37,788 nt of DNA, from positions 1-37,788 of the forward strand of contig CAMDDJ010000029.1 of assembly GCA_945891385.1 (NCBI GenBank), in the 5' to 3' direction. The DNA is from Candidatus Kuenenia stuttgartensis. Lineage in GTDB: Bacteria > Planctomycetota > Planctomycetia > Pirellulales > UBA1268. The notes under the pieces are model-generated. The model was not told where the DNA came from. It ran no database searches and was given only the letters and a program-made list of their open reading frames with translations. The translations under genes were made by a program, and so were the position numbers. This document shows positions 24,164 to 33,236 of the stretch, in pieces. Numbering within the stretch: position 1 is the first letter of the stretch; the number at the start of each line of letters is the position of its first letter.

Positions 24164-25990
24164 ATGGTTCTGGAACAGGAAATCCCCCGGTTCGCGGCCT
24201 GGATCGGCCCGGCCTTGCTCACGTTTCTGCTCACGGTCGGCCTGGTCTCGCTGTTCGTGGGGCTGGCGGCCTGGCTCGTTCAGGCGGCGCGGAGCGGCCC
24301 GCTCGACGCCGGTGATCGCGTCTATCGCGGCATTCTCACCGGGCTTCGCGACCTGGCCGGCACGTCGCCTGGGCGGGTCTGGGCCCTCGCCCGCCTGGCG
24401 ATCCAGGAGGCCGTACGGCGAAACGTGCTCGTGGTCCTCGCCGTGTTCGCGCTCGTGATTCTGTTTGCCGGTTGGTTCCTCGACCCGGCGAGCGTCAATC
24501 CAGGCCGGCTCTATCTCGGGTTCATCCTGGGCGCGTCGACCTTCCTCGTCTGCACCGTGAACCTCGTGCTCGCGGTCTTCAGCCTGCCGGCCGACATCAA
24601 GTCGAAGGCGATCCAGACGGTGACGACGAAGCCGGTGCGGACCGGTGAGATCGTGCTCGGACGGTTTCTCGGGTTCGCGATCGTCGGCACCGTGCTCCTG
24701 ACGCTGATGGGGCTGGCGGGCTGGGCGTTCGTCGTCCGCAGCGTGCAGCACGAGCACGAGCTGACGGCCGGTGGCCTCCAGGAAATCCGCGACGACGAGG
24801 GCACGCTGCTGGGCTACGAGGGCCGCACCGGGTCCGGCCGTGGCCATCGCCACTTCGTGCGGCTCGATGCCGAGGGCAACGGCATCGCCGAGAACACCCA
24901 GGGGCATCGGCACCGGATCACCTCCCGGCCGGATGGCGGCGAGATGGTCTCCACGGTCGGCCCCGCCGAGGGCCTGCTCGAGGCCCGTCGGCCGCTCCGA
25001 GGCACGCTCCGCTTTCTCGACCGCGAGGGGAAGCCCGCCTCGAAGGGTATCAGCGTGGGGGCGGAATGGGCCTACCGCCAATTCATCGAGGGAGGCACCG
25101 CCGCCGCGGCGATCTGGACCTTCGATGGGATCACTGAAGAAGCCTTCCCCGAGGGCCTGCCGCTGGAGATGACGATCCGCGTCTTTCGGACCTACAAGGG
25201 CACGATCACCGAGGGCATCCACGGCACCGTCCAGCTTCAGAACCCGTCGAACAAGCTCCGTAGCGAGGCGATTCCGATCGTGGCCCGGGAGTTCACGATC
25301 GAGGAGTTGCGGATTCCTCGCCGGCTCAACACGGTGCTCGCCGATGGCCGGGTGCAGGAAGCCGACCTGTTCCGCGACTTCGTCTCCGACGGGCGGGTGG
25401 AGGTCTGGCTCCAATGCCTCGAGCCGGCCCAGTATTACGGCGTGGCCCAGGCCGACTTCTATCTCCGGCTGGGCAACGGCTCGTTCGCCTGGAACTATGC
25501 CAAGGGCTGCCTCGGCGCCTGGTTCGCGATGCTGATCGTGACCGCGCTCGGGGTGATGTTCAGCACGTTCCTCTCGGCTCCGGTGGCCCTGGTGGCCGCG
25601 GTGGCGGTGCTCCTCGTGGGCCAGTTTCGCGAGTTCATCTCCCGGCTCTTTCAGAGCCAGCTCACCGGCGACGCCACGATCGCGCCGGGCGGCGGTCCGA
25701 TCGAGTCGCTCTATCGCATCGTGAGCCAGACGAGCATCACGCTCGAACTCGACCCCACGCCAGCCGTGCAGGCGATGAAGCTGGCCGACATGGTGCTGCT
25801 GGCCCCGATGCGGGTGGCCGCCGGTGTGTTTCCCTCGCTCTCGGCCCTCGGCACCGGTGACTTCGTGGCGGGAGGCTTCGACATCCCCGGCGATCTGTTG
25901 GCGGCCGATGCGGCGGAAACGCTGGCCTACGTGGCGGCGTTCTGCATCGCCGGGGCGTTTTGTCTGCGGGCACGGGAGGTGGCATCGTGA
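24164..25990 (+). CDS. ABC-2 type transporter permease with a large histidine-bearing loop
   Basis: 608 residues. Helices are seen near 18-40, 88-108, 115-143 and 170-192. A soluble segment of about 250 residues (195-450) follows, then helices near 450-490 (FAMLIVTALGVMFSTFL and VALVAAVAVLLVGQF) and at the C-terminus. AIQTVTTKPVRTGEIVLGRFLG (149-170) matches the ABC-2 coupling region. The loop holds three His-rich spots: HEH (196-198), HRH (228-230) and HRH (248-250). Substrate is unknown. It overlaps the next gene by GTGA (25987-25990). Confidence 0.88.
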   Translation: MVLEQEIPRFAAWIGPALLTFLLTVGLVSLFVGLAAWLVQAARSGPLDAGDRVYRGILTGLRDLAGTSPGRVWALARLAIQEAVRRNVLVVLAVFALVILFAGWFLDPASVNPGRLYLGFILGASTFLVCTVNLVLAVFSLPADIKSKAIQTVTTKPVRTGEIVLGRFLGFAIVGTVLLTLMGLAGWAFVVRSVQHEHELTAGGLQEIRDDEGTLLGYEGRTGSGRGHRHFVRLDAEGNGIAENTQGHRHRITSRPDGGEMVSTVGPAEGLLEARRPLRGTLRFLDREGKPASKGISVGAEWAYRQFIEGGTAAAAIWTFDGITEEAFPEGLPLEMTIRVFRTYKGTITEGIHGTVQLQNPSNKLRSEAIPIVAREFTIEELRIPRRLNTVLADGRVQEADLFRDFVSDGRVEVWLQCLEPAQYYGVAQADFYLRLGNGSFAWNYAKGCLGAWFAMLIVTALGVMFSTFLSAPVALVAAVAVLLVGQFREFISRLFQSQLTGDATIAPGGGPIESLYRIVSQTSITLELDPTPAVQAMKLADMVLLAPMRVAAGVFPSLSALGTGDFVAGGFDIPGDLLAADAAETLAYVAAFCIAGAFCLRAREVAS

Positions 25991-27522
25991 GCGGCGGAAC
26001 CACGCGGGCGGCGGGACGAACCCGACAGGCATGGCTGGGGCTGCGGCCGGAAACCCTCCTGGCGCTGGTGGGGATCGTGGCCCTCTTGGTGCCGCTCTCG
26101 CTGCTCGCCCAGCCGGCCGACTCCGAGGGGCCGGGCGGGCTGCTGGCTCGGATGCGGAAGGCCCGGGGGCTGTCGCAGGCCAATCTGGGCGAGATCGATC
26201 CGGCCGGCGAGACGATGCGGTTTGCCACGCTCGGCCTCAAGAATGTCGCCACGACCCTGCTCTGGGATCGGGCCAACCACTACAAGAAGGTCGAGGATTG
26301 GGCCAACCTCTCGGCCACGCTCGAGCAGCTCACGAAGCTCCAGCCCAACTTCTATTCCGTCTGGGATTTCCAGGCCCACAACCTCTCCTACAACATCTCC
26401 GTCGAATTCGACGACTTCCGGGATCGGTACGCCTGGGTGATCAAGGGCATCGAGTTTCTCCGGCAGGGGATCGCGCTCAACCGGTTCGAGCCGCGGCTGC
26501 TGGGCCGGATGGGCTGGTTCGTCGGCCACAAGATCGGAAAGTCGGACGAGAAGGAGGAGTCTCGCAAGCTGTTCATCGCAGACGACGATTTCCACGAACG
26601 GGACGATCCCCAGCGGACGATCCCCGAGCGGGACAACTGGCTCGTGTCGCGGACGAAGTTCATCCAGGGCCAGCAGCTCGCCGACGCCGGCGCCCCGCTC
26701 AAGACCACACCCCTCATCTTCCACAGCGAGCCGATGATGTCGGCGATCAACTACGGCAAGGCGCTCGAAGAAGACGGCAGCTTCGGCACGGCCGCCCGGC
26801 GGGCCTGGGAACTGGCCGGCGACGAGATGCGGCGGTTCGCCATGCGGGAGATTCCCACGAGCTGGAACGTGCCCATCCGGCTCGGCCTGAGGGAGGCGGA
26901 GGAGGCCCGGGCCAAGCGGCTGGGCGAGGAACTCGAGTCGCTCCTGCCGGGACAGTTCGCGGCGGCCGAAGCAGAGCGACGCGCGGGGCTGTCGGCGGCC
27001 CAGAAGGCCGCCCTGGAGGTGTCGGTGATGGAACGCACCGACGAAGAGCAGCAGCAGGCTGCCGATGCCGAGGCGGCCTTGAAGGTGAGCTGGAAGGACG
27101 TCGCCCGGGCGGCGCCGGCCGACGTTCGCGGCCGGGCCTGGGAGCTCGCCCTCGAAGAGGCGGAGGCCCGAGAGACGGCTGACATCATCGGCCGCTACCG
27201 CGACATCGTGAACTTCGATCTCTGGCGGGCCACCTGTGAGGCCGAGGTGACCGAGCCGGCGCTTCGGGCCCGAGAGCTGACCTGGAAGGCCGACAAGGAG
27301 TTTGCCGCAGCCCGGCTCCAGGCCGCCCGCGAGGCGTATGAGGGAGCCTTCAAGGCCTGGCGGGAAGTGTTCGACCAATCCAAGATCCTCCGCGAGGACC
27401 CGATCACGGCCGAAGACACCGCCGAGATCGTGGACCGGTATCGCAAGCTGCTTGAACAGCTCGACGAGCCGTTTCCCTCCCCCTTCATCCTCGACGACAT
27501 CCTGGCCCTGATCGGGCCGTAG
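25987..27522 (+). CDS. Membrane-anchored protein of unknown function, third gene of the ABC-2 system
   Basis: 511 residues. One membrane helix at about residues 25-42 (TLLALVGIVALLVPLSLLA) follows a short basic N-terminus, and the remainder is soluble and mostly helical. Parts resemble tetratricopeptide-type or coiled-coil packing (WANLSATLEQLTKLQPNFYS; a long Glu/Ala/Arg-rich stretch at about 300-430). I recognise no catalytic motif. Start GTG 25987 overlaps the permease stop, implying a stoichiometric partner of the transporter. Of the neighbouring genes only the ABC pair gives a hint of role. Confidence 0.75.
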   Translation: MSGGTTRAAGRTRQAWLGLRPETLLALVGIVALLVPLSLLAQPADSEGPGGLLARMRKARGLSQANLGEIDPAGETMRFATLGLKNVATTLLWDRANHYKKVEDWANLSATLEQLTKLQPNFYSVWDFQAHNLSYNISVEFDDFRDRYAWVIKGIEFLRQGIALNRFEPRLLGRMGWFVGHKIGKSDEKEESRKLFIADDDFHERDDPQRTIPERDNWLVSRTKFIQGQQLADAGAPLKTTPLIFHSEPMMSAINYGKALEEDGSFGTAARRAWELAGDEMRRFAMREIPTSWNVPIRLGLREAEEARAKRLGEELESLLPGQFAAAEAERRAGLSAAQKAALEVSVMERTDEEQQQAADAEAALKVSWKDVARAAPADVRGRAWELALEEAEARETADIIGRYRDIVNFDLWRATCEAEVTEPALRARELTWKADKEFAAARLQAAREAYEGAFKAWREVFDQSKILREDPITAEDTAEIVDRYRKLLEQLDEPFPSPFILDDILALIGP

Positions 27523-27530
27523 GTCGGATC

Positions 27531-27558
27531 GCGACGCGACGTGTGCCGTCCCCGAGCC
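27531..27558 (-). repeat. Element A, left-half fragment, at convergent junction
   Basis: On the minus strand, 27558-27531 reads GGCTCGGGGACGGCacACGT and GCGTCGC, matching the left end of element A (GGCTCGGGGGaCGGCAAAAGTcGCGTcGCG). The right half is absent. It sits between the stop codons of the membrane-anchored protein (27522) and the CNNM protein (27607). Confidence 0.65.
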
Positions 27559-27606
27559 GGGACGACGGAGTTGACCGAGGTTGTGGGGACGAAGCCGAGT
27601 GTGTCG

Positions 27607-28893
27607 TCAGCGGCGGCTGACCAGGAGCTTGTCGATCCTGCGGCCGTCCATGTCGACGACCTCGAAGGCCAGCCCGTTCCATTCCACGCGGTCGCCTGTG
27701 GCAGGCATCCGTTCCAGTTCCGCCAGCACCAGCCCCGACACGGTGGCGTAATCCCGCGGCCCGTCCTCGAGTTCGAGCCCGAACCGTTCAGCGAGCTCCT
27801 CGATCGTGGCGCTCCCGTCGACGAGCCAGGAGCCGTCTTCCCGCTCGACGAAGGTCTGGGGCTCCACGCGGCGGTGTTCGTCGTGGATCTCCCCTACCAG
27901 TTCCGCGAGGATGTCGTCGAGCGTCACGAGTCCGTCGGTGCCACCATATTCGTCGAGCACGATCGCGAACTGGGCCCGCTCCTTTTGAAAGAGCTCGAGC
28001 AGGCGGTCGAGAGGCATCGTCTCGGGCACGAACACCGCCCGGTGCGTCAGTTTCCGGAGTTCGATCGGCCAGCCCATCCAGGACGTCCGCAGCACGTCCT
28101 TGATCGAGACATATCCGACGATTCGGTCGAGCGAGCCCTCGTAGACCGGCAGCCGGGAATAGCCGGCCATGGCCACGGCCCCGAGGACCTCCTCGGGCGG
28201 CGTGTCGATGTCGAGCGCGTCGACGTCGATCCGCGGTCGCATCACGTCCCGCACGGTCCGTTCGCCGAGCCGGAGCGCCTCGGCCGCGACGGCATGCTCG
28301 ACCGCCTCGAGCACCCCTTCGGCCCGCCCTGTCTCGAGCAGCTGCTCGATGTCATCCACCGACACCGAGGGCTCCTGTCCGCCCCGGGTACCGAGGAGCG
28401 TCATCACGGCGGACGTGCCGATGTTCAGACCCCACACGAGCGGCGACGCCAGCCGGGAGAACCTCTGGACGACCGGGGCGACCCAGCGGGCAAAGACCTC
28501 GGCGTTTCGCAGGGCCAGCCGCTTCGGCACCAGCTCCCCGAGGACGAGCGTCACGAAGGACAGCAGCATCACGAACGTGGCCAGCGCGACCGGCTCCGCG
28601 ATCCCCGCCCATCCGGGAACCGCCGCCGCGATCCGGTCGCGGATCATCGCCACCAGCCGCTCGCCGCCGTAGGCTGCCGCCAGGGTGCCGACGAGCGTCA
28701 CCCCGACCTGCACGGTCGGCAGGAAACGGTCCGGATTGGCTGCGAGTTCGAGCGCGATCCGGGCCGACGCGTCGCCCTCGTCGGCCATCGCCCGCAGCCG
28801 GCCGCGGCGGCTGGCGACGATCGCCATTTCGGCTCCCGAGAAGAGGCCGTTGGCCAGCACGAGCGCGAAAATGATGATGAGTTCCGACAGCAT
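27607..28893 (-). CDS. CNNM/CBS-pair/CorC transporter-associated domain protein (hemolysin-like)
   Basis: 428 residues. Four hydrophobic segments form the DUF21/CNNM transmembrane domain at about 1-190 (MLSELIIIFALVLANGLFSG; PTVQVGVTLVGTLAAAYGG; LGELVPKRLALRNAE). A CBS pair follows at about 205-330 (VRDVMRPRIDVDALD, YSRLPVYEGSLDRIVGYVSI, FAIVLDEYGGTDGLVTLDDI), then a CorC_HlyC domain. Such proteins are linked to magnesium/cobalt homeostasis; 'hemolysin' is a historical label. It starts 17 bases after proB on the same strand, so it is probably cotranscribed. Confidence 0.92.
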   Translation of the reverse strand: MLSELIIIFALVLANGLFSGAEMAIVASRRGRLRAMADEGDASARIALELAANPDRFLPTVQVGVTLVGTLAAAYGGERLVAMIRDRIAAAVPGWAGIAEPVALATFVMLLSFVTLVLGELVPKRLALRNAEVFARWVAPVVQRFSRLASPLVWGLNIGTSAVMTLLGTRGGQEPSVSVDDIEQLLETGRAEGVLEAVEHAVAAEALRLGERTVRDVMRPRIDVDALDIDTPPEEVLGAVAMAGYSRLPVYEGSLDRIVGYVSIKDVLRTSWMGWPIELRKLTHRAVFVPETMPLDRLLELFQKERAQFAIVLDEYGGTDGLVTLDDILAELVGEIHDEHRRVEPQTFVEREDGSWLVDGSATIEELAERFGLELEDGPRDYATVSGLVLAELERMPATGDRVEWNGLAFEVVDMDGRRIDKLLVSRR

Positions 28894-28910
28894 GGATGTC
28901 TCGAGGGCAG

Positions 28911-30056
28911 TCAGTCTCGACAGATCACTGCCAGGTTGTCTCGGTGGATCACCTCCTCGTAGGGGCAGTAGCCGAGCACCTCGGCGATCCGTTCGGTCCG
29001 CAGCCCGATGATTCTCGTGAGCTCCGCGGCCGGATAGTTGACCAGACCGCGGGCGAAGGCGGGGCCACCGCCACAGGAAAGCGCCACGACGTCGCCGGCG
29101 GTGAACTGGCCCTGGAGGCCCGCCACGCCGGCGGCCAGAAGGCTGCGGCCCCCCGCCACGATCGCCTGTCGGGCACCCGCGTCGACCTCGATGGTACCGC
29201 GGGCCTCGGCCGACCAGCCGAGCCAGCGTTTCCAGGCCGGCATGGCCTCGTCTCGGCCCACGAACAGCGTGCCGACCGGCTCGCCCCGCAGGATCCGCTC
29301 CAGCACGTCGTCATCCCGACCGGAAGCGATCACGCAGGTTCCTCCCGCCTCCGTCATGATCCGGGCGGCTGCGATCTTGCTGGCCATTCCCCCCTTGGAG
29401 AGCCCGCCGGGCCGGTCGCAGGCCAGCCGCTCGACGGCGGCGTCGATTCGCGACACGGTCGGCAGCACCACGGCACCGGCCTCGCCGGGATGCCGGTCGA
29501 AGAGCCCGGCCACGTCCGAGAGCAGCACCAGCAGCGGGGCCCCGATCAGCGTCGCCACGAGGGCCGCCAGACGGTCGTTGTCGCCGAAACTCGTCCGGAG
29601 TTCCTCGACGCTGACGGTGTCGTTTTCGTTGATGACCGGGATCGCTCCGTAGTCGAGCAGCGCCCGGAGGGTGTTGCGGATATTCAGATACCGGGTGCGG
29701 TGCTGGAGGTCTTCCGCGACCAGCAGCACCTGGGCCACGTGTCGTCCCCGGCTGCGGAGTGACCGCTCCCAGGCCTCGATCAGGCTGCTCTGGCCGATGG
29801 CGGCGATGGCCTGAAGCTGTGCCAACTCGGTGGGCCGCTCCGTCAACCCGATTCGTCCCATGCCGGCCCCAACCGCGCCCGAACTCACGAGCACCACCTG
29901 GCGGCCGGAGCTACACGCCGCGTCGAGCTGCTTTCCCAGGGCCTCGATCCGCCGCGGATCCAACAGCCCATCCACGCCGGTGAGCACCCGAGTGCCAACC
30001 TTGACGACGATGAGGCGGGCGGCAGCGGCAAGCTGCTGACGGAGAGGGTCGCTCAT
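28911..30056 (-). CDS. proB: Glutamate 5-kinase
   Basis: 381 residues. It catalyses the first step of proline synthesis, phosphorylating glutamate with ATP. The amino-acid kinase domain is clear: [87 protein letters not shown], and [15 protein letters not shown]-terminal PUA domain (about 285-370, starting [15 protein letters not shown]) is present, as in E. coli ProB. No proA neighbour is seen. First gene of a two-gene unit with the CNNM protein. Confidence 0.96.
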   Translation of the reverse strand: MSDPLRQQLAAAARLIVVKVGTRVLTGVDGLLDPRRIEALGKQLDAACSSGRQVVLVSSGAVGAGMGRIGLTERPTELAQLQAIAAIGQSSLIEAWERSLRSRGRHVAQVLLVAEDLQHRTRYLNIRNTLRALLDYGAIPVINENDTVSVEELRTSFGDNDRLAALVATLIGAPLLVLLSDVAGLFDRHPGEAGAVVLPTVSRIDAAVERLACDRPGGLSKGGMASKIAAARIMTEAGGTCVIASGRDDDVLERILRGEPVGTLFVGRDEAMPAWKRWLGWSAEARGTIEVDAGARQAIVAGGRSLLAAGVAGLQGQFTAGDVVALSCGGGPAFARGLVNYPAAELTRIIGLRTERIAEVLGYCPYEEVIHRDNLAVICRD

Positions 30057-30147
30057 GGGCCGGAACCGGGCAGCGTCCGAAGGGTGGGACGGGCGGGAAA
30101 CCCACTATGGTATCCACCCACCGGCTGCGTCGATACACTGACCCGGG

Positions 30148-30162
30148 CCGCGGTTTCCGCGG
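30148..30162. promoter_or_regulatory. GC-rich hairpin in the leader of the PurF-like gene
   Basis: CCGCGGTTTCCGCGG is a perfect 6-bp stem with a TTT loop, 41 bases before the start codon, inside the proB/purF-like divergent gap. It could form in the transcript or bind a protein; no function is demonstrated. Confidence 0.3.
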
Positions 30163-30202
30163 GAATTTTCCGGCTCTCCTGCCTTCGGCCGAACCGACAA
30201 CG

Positions 30203-31780
30203 ATGAGCGACCTGCATCACGAGTGCGGCCTGGCGGCCATCTACCACCTCCCGGCCGCCGAGACGAGTGCCCTCTGCCCCGCCCAAGGACAAGAGGAGGC
30301 ATCGCGGCTCATACCCCGGATGCTGCTCGACATCCAGAATCGAGGTCAGCTCTCCGCCGGGATGACCGCCTGGAACCCGAGTCGCAGCCATCTCCTGGCC
30401 ACCTACAAGGACGTCGGGAGCGTGAGCGAGGTCTTTCGAATGAGCCATCGCGGCAAATACGAGAGCCTGATGGAGCAGCACACCGGCCGGGCGGCGATCG
30501 GCCATGTTCGCTACGCCACCTGCGGCGCCGAGGATCGGGGCTACGCCCAGCCGCTGGAGCGGCCGCACATCCAGAAACGGAAGTGGTTCGCCTTCGGCTT
30601 CAACGGCCAATTGGCGAACTACCCGGAATTGCGGGCCGAAATCCTTGCGACCGACGACGCCCACCTCGCCCGTGACAACGACACCGAAGTGATCATGCAC
30701 GCCATCGGCCGGGAGTTGTCGGGCGACGCCGACCCGACGCCAACCGACCTCCTGGCCGCGATCGCCCGGCGGTTCGACGGCGCCTGGAACCTGGCGATCC
30801 TGGATGCCTGCGGCCGACTGATCGTGGCCCGCGATCCGCTCGGCATCCGCCCGCTGGAATATGCCCAGGAGGGGCCGCTGGTGGCGGCTGCCAGCGAGAG
30901 CGTCGCGCTGCTCAACCTTGGCTTTCCGACCGAATCGATTCGGTCGCTCGAGCCGGGCACCGCGCTTGTCATCGACTCGAGCGGCCTGCGGATCGAGCGG
31001 TTTGCACCGTCCCCGACCCGGGCCCACTGCTTCTTCGAGTGGGTCTACTTCGCCAATGTCGCGAGTTCCATGGACGAGCGGAGCGTCTACCTGTCTCGCA
31101 AGCGGTTGGGGGAGGAACTGGCCCAGCTGGAGACGGTTCCCATCGACGCCGACACGGTCGTGGTGCCGGTGCCCGACACGAGCAAGGCGGCCGCCGACTC
31201 GCTCGCCTATCGGCTCTCGATCCCATGCGTCGAAGGCCTGATCCGGAATCGCTACACAGGTCGCACCTTCATCGACGGGGCGGCCAGTCGCCGCCAGAAG
31301 GCCGAAACGAAATACACGCCGCTCCGCGAGGTGCTCGAGGGCAAGCGGGTGATCCTGGTCGAGGATTCGATCGTCCGCAGCACGACCATGCGGGTGCTCC
31401 TCGGCCGCATGCGGTCGCTCGGACTCGCGCGGGAAATCCATGTGCGGGTCGCCTGCCCGCCGATCGTCGCGCCCTGCTTCTACGGGATCGACATGTCGAC
31501 GATCGACGAACTCTTCGCCCCGGAGTTTCTCGCCGGCGGGCCTCTGACCGACGAGGTCCAGGCCGCGATGGCAGCCCGGCTCGGGGCCGATTCACTCCGC
31601 TATCTGCCGGTGGAGGCGGTGGCGCGATCGATCGGGTTCGAGAGCGACAGTCTCTGCCAGGCCTGCCTGACGGGCCACTATCCGACCCCGGCTGGCGAGC
31701 GGCTCTACCAGGTGGCGCTCCAGCAGAGCCGCGCCGGTCGCCACGCCACCCGCACCTACGAGTCGGCCGCCACGCCGTAA
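30203..31780 (+). CDS. Amidophosphoribosyltransferase-like protein (PurF family, iron-sulfur type)
   Basis: 525 residues. The N-terminus [14 protein letters not shown] suggests a short propeptide before the Ntn nucleophile Cys8. The glutaminase domain has GHVRYAT and [13 protein letters not shown]. The PRPP loop is [14 protein letters not shown] (about 383-396). Cysteines of the B. subtilis-type 4Fe-4S site are present: HCFFEW (about 275), ACPPIVAPC (about 417) and CQAC (about 486). The loop usually reading LQHRGQE-[SA]-AG reads [11 protein letters not shown], so the sequence is divergent and may be a paralog rather than the sole purF. Canonical role would be transfer of glutamine amide to PRPP in purine synthesis. 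Divergent from proB. Confidence 0.85.
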   Translation: MSDLHHECGLAAIYHLPAAETSALCPAQGQEEASRLIPRMLLDIQNRGQLSAGMTAWNPSRSHLLATYKDVGSVSEVFRMSHRGKYESLMEQHTGRAAIGHVRYATCGAEDRGYAQPLERPHIQKRKWFAFGFNGQLANYPELRAEILATDDAHLARDNDTEVIMHAIGRELSGDADPTPTDLLAAIARRFDGAWNLAILDACGRLIVARDPLGIRPLEYAQEGPLVAAASESVALLNLGFPTESIRSLEPGTALVIDSSGLRIERFAPSPTRAHCFFEWVYFANVASSMDERSVYLSRKRLGEELAQLETVPIDADTVVVPVPDTSKAAADSLAYRLSIPCVEGLIRNRYTGRTFIDGAASRRQKAETKYTPLREVLEGKRVILVEDSIVRSTTMRVLLGRMRSLGLAREIHVRVACPPIVAPCFYGIDMSTIDELFAPEFLAGGPLTDEVQAAMAARLGADSLRYLPVEAVARSIGFESDSLCQACLTGHYPTPAGERLYQVALQQSRAGRHATRTYESAATP

Positions 31781-31854
31781 GGCGGGGCTGAACGTTCGCC
31801 GGACACTCGGTTCGGTGACGGATGGAGGCGCGGAGACGACGTCCTGTGGTGGGG

Positions 31855-31989
31855 CGGGGTTGCCCGTGCCCCGAGAGCCGGACGTTCGTTACGGGCATCC
31901 TGCCCTTCGCTCACTCGGAGAGAACTGCGCTCCGCCATCCATGGCTCCGCTGGTTCTCTACGCCGGCTCTCGGGGCACGGGCAACCCCG
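31855..31989. repeat. Element B: 135-bp palindromic element with perfect 27-bp inverted arms
   Basis: Left arm 31855-31881 begins CGGGGTTGCCCGTGCCCCGA; the right arm 31963-31989 is its exact reverse complement. The 81-base interior holds GGGCA-TCC-TGCCC, AGAGAAC paired with GTTCTCT, and GCCAT-CC-ATGGC at the apex. The whole could fold into a long hairpin with a side branch. It lies between the stop codons of the PurF-like gene (31780) and trmB (32016). No U-tract directly follows the stem. A 15-base piece recurs after rpmG. Confidence 0.9.
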
Positions 31990-32015
31990 ACCGGCAATGC
32001 CGACCGTGCAACCTT

Positions 32016-32660
32016 TTAGCCGCGGCGGGTGAGGGCGGCCCGCCAGACGGGCATGCCGGCCAGCCGCGTTCGCCGTTCGAAGTGGGTGCGGTAGTCGAGG
32101 TCGTGGACAGCCTCCGGGGCCGGCTCCTCGCGGGGCTCGGAGAAGAGTCCCGTGCTGCGGGCTGCAGCCATCGCTTCGAGGAAGTATTCCTCCACGTCGG
32201 TCCAGACGTGGAGCAGGGCCTCTGGTGCGAGCGTGCGGCCGGCCTGGAGCAGAAACGGCTCCGAGAGCACGCGGCGCTTGCGGTGACGGGCCTTCCACCA
32301 GGGGTCGGGAAAGTAGACGTGCATGCCTGCGAGGCTGGCGTCGGGGAGGAGCGACCGCACCAGAAAGCCGGCATCGCCGTGGATCATCCGGGCATTGTCG
32401 CGGCCGGCGGCCGCCAGTTTGCCGGCAGCCATCCGGGCGTAGCCGTGGGCGATCTCACAGCCGAGAAAGTTCCGGTCGGTCGTAGCGGCGGAAGCCGAGG
32501 CGAGGAAGAGTCCCTTGCCGCTCCCCACTTCGAGTTCGACCGGCCTGGCGACTGGAAAGACCGAGTTTGGATCGAAGGGCTGGGGCAGACCGGCCAGGTC
32601 GAGCAGGTGCGTCGAGAGATCGAGACCGGGGTCGGGCTTCCGAGGAGGGCGGCGGGGCAT
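32016..32660 (-). CDS. trmB: tRNA (guanine-N7-)-methyltransferase
   Basis: 214 residues. It methylates G46 of tRNAs with S-adenosylmethionine. Motifs: ELEVGSGKGLFLASAS (SAM-binding loop), FLGCEIAHGYARMA, ARMIHGDAGFLV, and VYFPDPWWKARHRKRR, the catalytic/tRNA-binding signature of TrmB. A short basic N-terminus MPRRPPRKPDPG precedes the fold. It lies last in a minus-strand run behind the FabZ-like gene with a gap of only 6 bases. Confidence 0.95.
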   Translation of the reverse strand: MPRRPPRKPDPGLDLSTHLLDLAGLPQPFDPNSVFPVARPVELEVGSGKGLFLASASAATTDRNFLGCEIAHGYARMAAGKLAAAGRDNARMIHGDAGFLVRSLLPDASLAGMHVYFPDPWWKARHRKRRVLSEPFLLQAGRTLAPEALLHVWTDVEEYFLEAMAAARSTGLFSEPREEPAPEAVHDLDYRTHFERRTRLAGMPVWRAALTRRG

Positions 32661-32666
32661 GGGCGA

Positions 32667-33206
32667 TCAGGAGGAGGCGACGCCGTCGGCCGCGGCCTGG
32701 CCCGCAGGAGAGAACAGATCTTCCGGCAGGGGAACACCCTTGATGATCCCGTCGACCACGATGCTCTCGCGGACCAGGCCCTGGAAGCGGCAGACGATCA
32801 TCGCCCGTGGGCGAACCCTGACCCGTTCGACCGCGATCACCAGCCGGTCTCCGGGCACCACGGGTTCTCGAAACCGCACCTCCTCCAGGCCACCGAAGCC
32901 GATTACCTTGGCGTCGAGCAGGTTGTGCTTTTGCGTGTAGTAGCTCGAGAGCTGGGCCGCCGCCTCGCACATCAGCACGCCTGGCATGAGCGGCACGTGG
33001 GGAAAGTGCCCGCGCACCCAGAATTCGTCGGCGGTGACGTCCTTATAGCCGACACACAGTCCACGGGTCTGATCCTCGTGGACGATCGCCGTGAGCTGCT
33101 CCATCTCGAACCGCTGGCGGTTCCAGCGACGAATCTCGTGGATGTCGGCGATCACCCGGCCGAGGTCGTATTCGGACGGTGCGATGATGTAGTCGCGAGG
33201 GGCCAC
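32667..33206 (-). CDS. FabZ-like 3-hydroxyacyl-ACP dehydratase
   Basis: 179 residues with the hot-dog fold signature GHFPHVPLMPGVLMCEAAAQL, including the catalytic His and the Glu on the helix. It then runs FGGLEEVRFREPVVPGDRL. FabZ removes water from 3-hydroxyacyl-ACP in fatty acid elongation. Length and a longer N-terminus (about 45 residues before the fold) are slightly above E. coli FabZ (151). Start GTG at 33206 with GGGAG about 10 bases upstream. Lies between the bL37-like gene (30 bases) and trmB. Confidence 0.85.
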   Translation of the reverse strand: MAPRDYIIAPSEYDLGRVIADIHEIRRWNRQRFEMEQLTAIVHEDQTRGLCVGYKDVTADEFWVRGHFPHVPLMPGVLMCEAAAQLSSYYTQKHNLLDAKVIGFGGLEEVRFREPVVPGDRLVIAVERVRVRPRAMIVCRFQGLVRESIVVDGIIKGVPLPEDLFSPAGQAAADGVASS

Positions 33207-33236
33207 TGCGGACGCGCTCCCGGGGGCGAAGGGCGG

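Noticed and set aside
23219-26032. Minus-strand open frame of 937 codons
   Set aside because: It lies opposite the ABC ATPase and permease genes, which have clear motifs; its content is His/Arg/Asp-rich shadow sequence.
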